Positions 5,523-11,995 of a stretch of DNA of 11,995 nt are shown piece by piece. Position 1 is the stretch's first letter. The number at the start of each line of letters is the position of its first letter. Location: assembly GCA_946613705.1 (NCBI GenBank), contig CAMOFU010000055.1, forward strand, positions 1 through 11,995, in the 5' to 3' direction. The notes under the pieces are model-generated. The model was not told the origin of the DNA, searched no databases, and worked only from the letters and a program-made list of their open reading frames with translations. The stretch comes from an uncultured Clostridia bacterium (GTDB lineage Bacteria; Bacillota; Clostridia; Oscillospirales; Ruminococcaceae). Made by a program: the position numbers and the translations under genes.

Positions 5523-6182
5523 TCAATAATCCGCGCCGTAATCGGCAAGATACTTCTTCATCGCATCGAGGTATTCCCTTCCCTCAACGATCCCGTCCTC
5601 TATTGCCTTGATAATGTCCTTGATGGTGACGATGGAATACACCTTTATGCCGAACTCGGTGAATGCGTCCTGGACTGCCGAGTGCTCTGAGGTAAGGGAC
5701 TTCTCCATTCTGTCAACGGTTATCACCATTCCCGAGATATCCACGTCGGCAGCACCTTTCAGCTTCGGGAGCGACTCGCGCAGAGCCTTGCCCGAGGTCA
5801 TAACATCGTCAATGATTATTACCTTCTCGCCGTCAGTCAGCGTCTTGCCCACGAACATACCGCCCTCGCCGTGATCCTTGGCCTCCTTGCGGTCAAAGCA
5901 GTAGGAAACATTGATGCCGTACTTGTTCGACAGTGCTACGACCGCCGATACTGCGAGCGGTATACCCTTGTAAGCAGGCCCGAAGAGCGTTTCAACGGGA
6001 ATGTTGTTCTCCTTTATGCAGTCGGCATAGAACCCGCCGAGCTTGGCAAGCTGCTCGCCTGTCTTGTAGTTGCCGCAGTTGATGAAATAGGGTGCCTTTC
6101 TTCCGCTTTTAAGGGTGAAATCGCCAAAGGTCAGCACACCGCTGTCTGCCATGAATTTTATGAATTCTTCCTTATAGGTCAT
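5523..6182 (-). CDS. pyrE: Orotate phosphoribosyltransferase
   Basis: This 219-aa protein has the full PyrE signature: the orotate/PRPP loop LKSGRKAPYFIN (24-35), GPAYKGIPLA (68-77), the flexible catalytic loop FDRKEAKDHGEGG (96-108) and the PRPP-binding motif VIIIDDVMTSGKA (121-133). Family role: it joins orotate to PRPP to make OMP, the fifth step of de novo UMP synthesis, in the cytoplasm, as a dimer. Length is normal for the family. The ATG has AAAGGA (6191-6196) 8 bp upstream, and the gene follows the Clp gene after 25 bp, so it is probably the last gene of the leftward cluster. No other pyrimidine genes are in the window, and no PyrR-type attenuator is seen before it. No terminator directly follows the stop; the nearest leftward one is at 5334-5358. 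Confidence 0.97.
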   Translation of the reverse strand: MTYKEEFIKFMADSGVLTFGDFTLKSGRKAPYFINCGNYKTGEQLAKLGGFYADCIKENNIPVETLFGPAYKGIPLAVSAVVALSNKYGINVSYCFDRKEAKDHGEGGMFVGKTLTDGEKVIIIDDVMTSGKALRESLPKLKGAADVDISGMVITVDRMEKSLTSEHSAVQDAFTEFGIKVYSIVTIKDIIKAIEDGIVEGREYLDAMKKYLADYGADY

Positions 6183-6207
6183 ATTAATCTTCCTTTCAAA
6201 TTTCAGA

Positions 6208-8505
6208 TCACAGTATATCGAGCCTCAGCTCATCGTTCTCGGCTGTAAGGCCAAGTGCCTTGACGCTGCCCTCGCCCTCGTCTATCAGTTTTTCGGCGAC
6301 CTTATCCTCCACATTAGCACGGATATAGTGCCTGATATCGCGGGCACCGAGCTTGCCGCCGTGGGTCTTCCTTGCGATAAGCGCCGTTGCCTTATCATCA
6401 TATGCAAACGAGATGCCGTTTTCGGAAAGCGGCTGCTTGATCTCGTCGAGCATGAGCCCTGCGATCTTCGCATAATCCTCCTCGGTGAGCGGGTCGAACA
6501 CCACTATCTCGTCAACACGTCCGAGAAACTCGGGCCGCAGGAAGTCGCGCAGACCCTTCATCGCCTTTTCCTCAGAGATCTCGTTCTCGGTCTTGTTGAA
6601 GCCGACACCCGAATCCTTGAGCTGCGAGCCTGCATTCGAGGTCATCACAATGACTGTGTTCTCAAAGGAAACGCTGCGCCCCTGCGAGTCGCGCAGTCTG
6701 CCCTCGTCGAGTATTTGCAGCATGATGTTCATAACATCGGGGTGAGCCTTTTCGATCTCGTCGAACAATATCACCGAATACGGTCTGCGGCGAACCTTTT
6801 CGGTAAGCTGGCCGGCCTCGTCGAAGCCCACATATCCCGGGGGCGAGCCTATCAGCTTGGAGACCGAATGCCGCTCCATGTATTCGGACATATCTATCCT
6901 GATTATCGGCTCGGTAGCATCGAACAGCTCCTCGCCCAGCACCTTTACCAGCTCTGTCTTGCCGACACCCGTGGGGCCGACGAAGATGAACGAAGCAGGC
7001 CGCCTGCGCTTGGAAAGCTGCACTCTTGTGCGCTTGATCGCCTTTACGACCTTATCGACCGCCTTATCCTGCCCGATGATACGCTTGCTCATAGCGTCCT
7101 TCAAGCCCCTGATCTTCTCGTACTGTGTCTCGACGATCTTATTTGCGGGGATACCCGTCCACATCTCGATGACCTGCGATATATCGGCATCTGTCACCTG
7201 CAGATCTGCAAGCTTGCTCTCGACAGTTTTGAGCTGCTCCTGTATCCGCATCACCTCGGCACGCTCTGTAGCCATAGTCTCATAATCGCGCTCTTCCTGC
7301 GCTTCAAGCTCCTCGACCTTATCGTTATGCTCCTTCAGCTCCTTGTTGAGCCTGTCGTAATCGGCAAGCTCCTTGCTGCCGATGCTTGCAACGGCGCAGG
7401 CCTCGTCCAGCAGGTCGATAGCCTTGTCGGGCAGGAACCTGTCGTTTATATATCTTTCCGAGAGCACGGCACACATTCTCAGACAGTGCTCCGAGACATT
7501 CACTCTGTGATGCGCGGTATAATACTTGGCTATACCCTTCAGCACCTCAACGGTGTCCTCCACCGTCGGCTCATTCACCGTGACGGGCTGGAAGCGCCTT
7601 TCAAGCGCAGAATCCTTCTCGATATATTTGCGGTACTCCTTGAAGGTAGTAGCGCCGATCACCTGTACCTCGCCGCGTGAGAGGGCGGGCTTGAGGATAT
7701 TCGCTGCATTCATCGAGCCCTCGCTGTCACCTGCGCCGACAAGATTATGCACCTCGTCGATAAACAGGATAACATTGCCCTCCTTCTTGACCTCCTCAAC
7801 GAGCCCCTTACAGCGGCTCTCAAACTGTCCTCTGAACTGAGTGCCTGCAACAAGTGCCGTCAGGTCAAGCAGGTATACCTCCTTATCCTTGATGCGGAAC
7901 GGAACATCGCCCGCGACTATCCTCTGAGCAATGCCCTCGGCAATGGCAGTCTTGCCGACACCGGGTTCACCGATCAGGCAGGGATTGTTCTTCTGCCGCC
8001 TTGAAAGTATCTGCACCACTCTTGCTATCTCGTTATCTCTTCCGATGATATTATCGAGCTTGCCCTCTCTTGCCTTTTCGGTGAGGTTGGTGCAGTAGTT
8101 GTTAAGGAATTTGAGCTCCTTTTTCTTTTCCTTCTTATCCTTTCCGCGGCGTAAGCCCTTGGGATCATTGCTGCCGCTGCCCGTCTGCATGGGTGAGGGC
8201 GGCTCACTTCCGCCCATACCGCCGCCGAAGAGCTGGCTGAGAAATCCGGGCATAGTGCCGCTGCCGCCCATCTCGAAGTCGTTGCCGTCGTTGAGCTCCA
8301 TCAGCTGATCTGTCATGTTCTTTATTTCTTCATCAGAGATCCCGAGCATCTTTTTGAAATCCTCGGTCTGCGAAATGCCGAGCTCATAGGCACATTGCAG
8401 ACACAAGGCCTGATGCTTTTTCTCTGTAGGGTTTTTGGGATCGACCTGCGAAATGAACATCACCGCAGGACGCTTGCCGCATTTTGAGCATAAAACCTGT
8501 TCCAT
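6208..8505 (-). CDS. ClpE/ClpC-type AAA+ protease ATPase with N-terminal zinc finger
   Basis: This 765-aa unfoldase has a four-cysteine zinc finger at its N-terminus (CSKC 6-9, CLQC 35-38), as in ClpE, and no Clp-N double repeat. A Gly/Met/Ser-rich linker (about 79-112) and a Lys-rich stretch (119-131) follow. AAA1 has GEPGVGKT (179-186) and VILFIDE (245-251), with ERR arginines near 302-304. A short coiled-coil middle domain spans about 383-437. AAA2 has GPTGVGKT (510-517) and VILFDE (578-583). VGF (634-636) in DSGVGFN matches the ClpP-binding loop, so it should feed substrates to ClpP. GARDIR (720-725) is sensor 2. Family role: ATP-driven unfolding of damaged or adaptor-marked proteins in the cytoplasm. 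The start has AAAGGGGA 5 bp upstream; the gap to the CvpA gene is only 13 bp. No CtsR box is seen, unlike typical clpC/clpE genes. ClpE versus ClpC naming is unsettled. Confidence 0.93.
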   Translation of the reverse strand: MEQVLCSKCGKRPAVMFISQVDPKNPTEKKHQALCLQCAYELGISQTEDFKKMLGISDEEIKNMTDQLMELNDGNDFEMGGSGTMPGFLSQLFGGGMGGSEPPSPMQTGSGSNDPKGLRRGKDKKEKKKELKFLNNYCTNLTEKAREGKLDNIIGRDNEIARVVQILSRRQKNNPCLIGEPGVGKTAIAEGIAQRIVAGDVPFRIKDKEVYLLDLTALVAGTQFRGQFESRCKGLVEEVKKEGNVILFIDEVHNLVGAGDSEGSMNAANILKPALSRGEVQVIGATTFKEYRKYIEKDSALERRFQPVTVNEPTVEDTVEVLKGIAKYYTAHHRVNVSEHCLRMCAVLSERYINDRFLPDKAIDLLDEACAVASIGSKELADYDRLNKELKEHNDKVEELEAQEERDYETMATERAEVMRIQEQLKTVESKLADLQVTDADISQVIEMWTGIPANKIVETQYEKIRGLKDAMSKRIIGQDKAVDKVVKAIKRTRVQLSKRRRPASFIFVGPTGVGKTELVKVLGEELFDATEPIIRIDMSEYMERHSVSKLIGSPPGYVGFDEAGQLTEKVRRRPYSVILFDEIEKAHPDVMNIMLQILDEGRLRDSQGRSVSFENTVIVMTSNAGSQLKDSGVGFNKTENEISEEKAMKGLRDFLRPEFLGRVDEIVVFDPLTEEDYAKIAGLMLDEIKQPLSENGISFAYDDKATALIARKTHGGKLGARDIRHYIRANVEDKVAEKLIDEGEGSVKALGLTAENDELRLDIL

Positions 8506-8518
8506 TTATATCCCCTTT

Positions 8519-9388
8519 CTACTTATAAAACAAATTGAAGAAAATCCTGAATATATGGCTGTCGTCAAACACCTTGGTATCTATCACCGTGTCGGACTTG
8601 GCTATTGCCGCACAGATCGCAGCTATCAGCCCGACATAAAGCATACCCTTCAAGATACCGAACACAAGCCCGAGTGTATTGTTTGCGCCCGACACGAGCG
8701 GCAGATGATCGAACACCTTAGCCAGTCGGAATATGATCGAAACTATCAGCTCGAGCAGCAGCAGCAGCACCGTGAAAAGGATGTACCGTATGATAGTGGT
8801 GAACAGTCCGTCGAACACATCGTACACAAGGTAGTGAACGCCCTTTGAATTATCATCCCCCGCAGCGAATGCACGGACGATATCGTAAACCTTGCCTGCC
8901 GAGAGCTGCAGCCGCTCACCTACAGACTCATGATCCTTCACACCCGCACGCTTGGCAATCGTCTTGCCCAGGTCGTTATCCAGAAAATCCTGAGCCTCCT
9001 GCCTTAGCTTCTCGGCCTGGGACTGTGTACCGCCCGCCGAGAGCACTGCTCTCTCGAAGGCCGCGGGTATGCTGCCTGCATCGGTAAGAGCCTTTTTAAG
9101 CTGCTTGTTATCGAGCGGGATATCGGCACCCGCTTCATTCAGCGCCGACTTTATCTCGGTGGTGATATCAAAGTTTTCGAGCCTTCCGAGCAGGGCGCTT
9201 TCAAGCCTCGGGGCAACGATCTTATTATATGTCGGCGATGCAAGCATATCCGAAACGATCAGCGCCACGATAACGCAGGCTGCCGTTCCGAGCAATCTTA
9301 TCACAGAACGGATAAAGCCTCTTTTATATCCGACGATCGCCGCGATAATGACGATGACGACCGCCAGCACATCAAGTCCAATAGACAT
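8519..9388 (-). CDS. CvpA-family integral membrane protein
   Basis: This 289-aa protein starts with LDVLAVVIVIIAAIVGYKRGFIRSV, the CvpA hallmark of a first helix followed by a G-x-x-RGF turn, here written with the helix at about 5-20 and YKRGF at 21-25. Helices follow near 30-48, 203-225 and 240-262. A large insert of about 140 residues (55-195), mostly helical and hydrophilic, separates helices two and three; classic CvpA proteins (about 160-180 aa) lack it, but long forms are common in Clostridia. Family members are linked to colicin V production in E. coli and to envelope homeostasis; the biochemical role is not settled. The ATG has AAAGGA 9 bp upstream (9398-9403). It follows the DUF5711-like gene by 22 bp and precedes the Clp gene by 13 bp, so it is internal to the cluster. 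Confidence 0.85.
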   Translation of the reverse strand: MSIGLDVLAVVIVIIAAIVGYKRGFIRSVIRLLGTAACVIVALIVSDMLASPTYNKIVAPRLESALLGRLENFDITTEIKSALNEAGADIPLDNKQLKKALTDAGSIPAAFERAVLSAGGTQSQAEKLRQEAQDFLDNDLGKTIAKRAGVKDHESVGERLQLSAGKVYDIVRAFAAGDDNSKGVHYLVYDVFDGLFTTIIRYILFTVLLLLLELIVSIIFRLAKVFDHLPLVSGANNTLGLVFGILKGMLYVGLIAAICAAIAKSDTVIDTKVFDDSHIFRIFFNLFYK

Positions 9389-9410
9389 AGAAAATATCCT
9401 TTCATTCAGA

Positions 9411-11204
9411 TCAGGTCTTGAAGATCAGCTTGCTGACCTCCTGCCTGTCGATAAAGTAAGCTGCGTTTTCAGACCACACAAAGTCGATATGATCGTTTGA
9501 GACAGATGCGGTGGATATCAGAGTCCCGTCGGGCGAATAGGCATCGAGCTTATCCGAGCTGAGTACGAACGCCATATCGTCAAAGCACCTTACTCTCTTT
9601 ACCGTGCCCGTGGCAGACTCTGTGAGCTTGGGCTTCAATGTCGGGCTCTCGCTGTTGAACGTGTACACGGTCGTGCCGCCGCTGAGATTATCGCAGGCGG
9701 CGCAGGCACAGCTCTGACTGAGTGCGAACGAGACAGGCTCGGTGCTGAACTCATAGCTGTCGAGCGACCTGCAATTCGACGAGAGCAGCCACAGCTTATC
9801 CTGACCCATTGCCCAGATATTGCCCTCGCTGTTTTCGCAGACCGACATGATGAATCCGTCGAATCTGTCACTGTCGGAAACAATGCCGCTCTGAGTAATA
9901 TTGATCTTATGGATCACCGAGCTTATCCTGCCGTCGGCAGCGCTGAACGTTGTTACGAGCAATGAGCTGCCGTCAGAGGAGAAGTGAGCGTCCGAGACTC
10001 TGTCACCGTTTGACCACTGATAGATCTCTTCGCCGTTTTTATCGTAAACATTCACCTTAACGGTATACTTGCTGTCCTCCGAAACTATCATGACATTACC
10101 GTTTGCGGCGATGTCTCCGAGAAGGACGGTGCTGCCGAGCTGCTTTTCAAACACAAGACCGCTTTTGCTGTAAAGCTTGAAGGCAGTCCCGCCGAAATCA
10201 AAGCAAAGCATTCTCTTGCCCAGCGACCTTATCTCGGGGCTGCCGCAGCCGTGATAGATAGACTCGCGCAGCTTACCGTTGGTATCATACGAGGTTATAT
10301 GGCTGCCGTCGGCAGTGATGATGCTGCCGTCAAGACGGGTTATCTGAAGCACTGTGGAATCGCCCGTATCGAGCGGGAAATTACCCGACTGCTCGGTGCT
10401 GTCGTTGACGATCGTTTCGCGGGGCTTATCGAGTATGCCCTCCAGCTTGGGCACCCAAAGACCTCTTGTAAAATAGATCGCCGCAGCCGCAACGGCTATT
10501 GCCAGCAGCACACCCAGCCTTGCAGCACGTTTTTTAGCCTTGATCCTGCTTCTTGCCCGACGGAAGTCCTCCATATCCATAGGCTTCTCTTCCGCACTGC
10601 CGCGCGGCTTTGCATTTTTCCTTGCAGCTGAGGACGGCTTTTTTTCACCGTTCTTCGGCCGCTTTTGGGACGACTGCTTTCCTGCCGCGGGCTCCTTTTT
10701 TTTGCTGTTCTGTTTATTTCGGCTGCTGCCGCCCTTGTTTTTCCCCTTACTCGCATGGCGGTCGGCATGAGCCTTTTTCCTTGCGGCGATCTCGGCAGCC
10801 GTGAGAGTATCATTGCGGGTATGCTCGATCATTCTGCGTCTTTGCTCGGGATCGTCGGCAGGCTCTGCCGTCTGTACCTCGGTGCCGTTATTATCCGAAA
10901 CATCGGGCTCGGGCTTTGATACCCCGACATCAGGCTGCTCGGGCTCCGCTTCCTCCTCTGTGAAGATATCAAGCACATCGGAGCTGTCATCGTCGAGCTC
11001 ACTGAAAATGTTTTTCAGCTGTTTCGCTGCCGACTTATCCTCCGCCTGAGCATCGTCCGCAGGCATATCGCCCTTCATTGTATCGGCCGAGAGCGTATCG
11101 TCTATGGACGTATCGTCTGTGGACGTATCGTCCGAAGCCGCACCGTCGGGAGACGTATCGACAGCAGACGCATTATTCAGCAGTTCGTTATCCTCTGTAT
11201 TCAT
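9411..11204 (-). CDS. DUF5711-like single-pass membrane protein with acidic and basic low-complexity N-terminus
   Basis: This 597-aa protein has three parts. Residues 1-120 are acidic and repetitive (Asp/Thr/Ser five-residue units at about 16-42, then Glu/Asp/Pro-rich). Residues 121-229 are strongly basic (Lys/Arg/Ser-rich). One membrane helix spans about 231-246 (GVLLAIAVAAAAIYF). Residues 250-597 are an extracytoplasmic beta-rich domain with repeated strand-turn units such as ITRLDGSIITADGSHI, LYSKSGLVF, VYDKNGEEIYQW and AYSPDGTLIS, consistent with a WD40/PQQ-like propeller. I associate this layout with DUF5711 proteins of Ruminococcus and relatives; this is from memory, not a search. No catalytic motif is seen. 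The ATG has AAAGGA 8 bp upstream (11213-11218). It lies 28 bp after truA and 22 bp before the CvpA gene. Function unknown; a surface sensor or scaffold is possible. Confidence 0.75.
   Translation of the reverse strand: MNTEDNELLNNASAVDTSPDGAASDDTSTDDTSIDDTLSADTMKGDMPADDAQAEDKSAAKQLKNIFSELDDDSSDVLDIFTEEEAEPEQPDVGVSKPEPDVSDNNGTEVQTAEPADDPEQRRRMIEHTRNDTLTAAEIAARKKAHADRHASKGKNKGGSSRNKQNSKKKEPAAGKQSSQKRPKNGEKKPSSAARKNAKPRGSAEEKPMDMEDFRRARSRIKAKKRAARLGVLLAIAVAAAAIYFTRGLWVPKLEGILDKPRETIVNDSTEQSGNFPLDTGDSTVLQITRLDGSIITADGSHITSYDTNGKLRESIYHGCGSPEIRSLGKRMLCFDFGGTAFKLYSKSGLVFEKQLGSTVLLGDIAANGNVMIVSEDSKYTVKVNVYDKNGEEIYQWSNGDRVSDAHFSSDGSSLLVTTFSAADGRISSVIHKINITQSGIVSDSDRFDGFIMSVCENSEGNIWAMGQDKLWLLSSNCRSLDSYEFSTEPVSFALSQSCACAACDNLSGGTTVYTFNSESPTLKPKLTESATGTVKRVRCFDDMAFVLSSDKLDAYSPDGTLISTASVSNDHIDFVWSENAAYFIDRQEVSKLIFKT
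11094..11168 (-). repeat. In-frame 15-bp minisatellite in the DUF5711-like gene
   Basis: Five degenerate 15-bp units begin at 11094, 11109, 11124, 11139 and 11154. The first two differ at one base (CGTATCGTCTATGGA and CGTATCGTCTGTGGA). They encode the five-residue Asp/Thr/Ser repeats near the N-terminus. Copy-number changes would stay in frame. Confidence 0.75.
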
Positions 11205-11232
11205 GTCATCTTTCCTTTATTTTTATCAATTA

Positions 11233-11967
11233 TCAATAAAAAACTCTGTTAAGATACAAGCCCTGCGGCTCGACCGTCTTGCCTGCAAGAGTACGGTCAC
11301 GGCGGCTGATAAGCTCGGGAATGCACCCGCGTTCCAGCTTTCCGTCGCCGATATACAGCAGCGTGCCGACCATTATCCTCACCATGTTATACAAGAACCC
11401 GCTGCCCGACACAGTGAATCTGACCAGCTCGCCCTCGCGGCGGACAGCGAAATCATATATTTCTCTTACAGTATTTTCCTTATCGTTATCGGCGCTGCAA
11501 AAGCCCCTGAAATCGTGCTCGCCGATAAAATCCTTAGCCTGCCCGTCGAGCAGCTCCTCATCGATCGGCCGCCGCCAGCGCATCGCGGTATCCTTATAGA
11601 ACGGATCCTTGATCTCGCTGTTATGCACGATATAGAGATATTCCTTGCCCTTGCAGTCGAACCTTGCGTGAAAGCTCTCGGGCATCTCGCGGCATTCCCT
11701 TACGGCGATATCATCGGGCAGCTTATCGTTGAGCCCCCTGATGAGCCCTGTCGGCGGGATAGATGTGCCTGTATGGAAATTCAGGCAATATGTCCTTGCG
11801 TGGACACCTGCATCCGTGCGGGAACAGCCGTTGACCGTGATATCCTCGCCCAGCAGCGCCGAAAGCGCCTCCTCTACAGCCTGCTGCACGGTATAGGCAT
11901 TGTTCTGCCGCTGCCAGCCGTGATAGGCGGCACCGTTATATGCAAGCGTCAAAAACAGATTTCTCAT
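11233..11967 (-). CDS. truA: tRNA pseudouridine(38-40) synthase
   Basis: This 244-aa protein is a full-length TruA. It opens with LTLAYNGAAYHGWQRQ (7-21), which includes the substrate-binding YxGWQ region. The catalytic loop GCSRTDAGVHA (47-57) carries the nucleophile D52. FHARFDCKGKEYLY (98-111), HDFRGFCS (about 151-158), and SGSGFLYNMVRIMVGTLL (187-204) are the further conserved blocks. Family role: it isomerises uridines 38, 39 and 40 in the anticodon stem-loop of many tRNAs in the cytoplasm. The start at 11967 is supported by homology. Its leader, the last 28 bases of the window, is A-rich with only AAAGAG near the start codon, a weak ribosome binding site compared with the other genes. 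It is the first visible gene of the leftward cluster; the promoter lies outside. Confidence 0.96.
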   Translation of the reverse strand: MRNLFLTLAYNGAAYHGWQRQNNAYTVQQAVEEALSALLGEDITVNGCSRTDAGVHARTYCLNFHTGTSIPPTGLIRGLNDKLPDDIAVRECREMPESFHARFDCKGKEYLYIVHNSEIKDPFYKDTAMRWRRPIDEELLDGQAKDFIGEHDFRGFCSADNDKENTVREIYDFAVRREGELVRFTVSGSGFLYNMVRIMVGTLLYIGDGKLERGCIPELISRRDRTLAGKTVEPQGLYLNRVFY

Positions 11968-11995
11968 ACTCTTTTTTTGTTGTTTGTTTTGTTTT

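Noticed and set aside
5386..5529. A rightward 47-codon ORF with a basic start and hydrophobic middle, resembling a small type I toxin
   Set aside because: The nearest GGAG is only about 3 bp from the ATG, there is no rightward promoter, and it runs over the pyrE stop. It would also be antisense to the candidate small RNA, so it is kept only as a remote possibility.
6328..7680. A 450-codon rightward ORF
   Set aside because: It is antisense to the Clp ATPase gene, with no ribosome binding site and a composition expected of a shadow frame.
11968..11995. A- and CAA-rich truA leader as a special translation signal
   Set aside because: The leader is cut by the window edge and an A-rich, weakly paired leader is not unusual by itself.

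Overview
The window looks like a chromosomal segment of a Firmicute close to Ruminococcus (Oscillospiraceae). This is inferred from a GH130 mannooligosaccharide phosphorylase resembling the Ruminococcus albus RaMP2 type, a sigma-K-like sporulation sigma factor, AGGAGG-type ribosome binding sites, near-consensus sigma-A promoters with extended -10 elements, and moderate GC content. No phage, plasmid, CRISPR, tRNA or rRNA signature was seen.

Layout. (1) Positions 1-410 (+) hold the C-terminal part of a sigma-K-like factor. It converges on a GH130 phosphorylase gene (498-1496, -), with a shared hairpin terminator at 429-457. (2) Positions 1497-1834 are a divergent regulatory region. It has a candidate promoter for GH130, three helically phased AAACG boxes (one resembling a CcpA/LacI-family operator), a related box, and a strong sigma-A promoter for the rightward genes. 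(3) Positions 1835-5256 (+) form a compact surface-protein locus. Two paralogous secreted proteins (275 and 207 aa) each end in a cell-wall sorting signal in which the usual LPxTG proline is replaced by serine (ISQTG, VSNTG). They are followed by a sortase and a translationally coupled four-helix membrane protein, and the locus closes with a strong terminator at 5262-5290. (4) Positions 5291-5522 are a non-coding gap. It holds two perfect 9-bp direct repeats separated by 12 bp, a leftward promoter and a leftward terminator, suggesting an orphan RNA of about 115 nt or the remnant of a mobile element end. (5) Positions 5523-11967 (-) are a tight five-gene, probably co-transcribed cluster read right to left: truA, a DUF5711-like single-pass membrane protein, a CvpA-family protein, a zinc-finger ClpE/ClpC-type AAA+ unfoldase, and pyrE. 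Gaps are 13-28 bp and no internal terminator was seen.

The part most worth attention is the sortase locus. Two substrate-like paralogs, one apparently codon-optimised for high expression, sit beside a sortase and a partner membrane protein, and both share a non-canonical sorting signal. This suggests a dedicated, self-contained surface-anchoring system. The leftward cluster is mostly housekeeping (tRNA modification, protein quality control, pyrimidine synthesis) with two poorly characterised membrane proteins.
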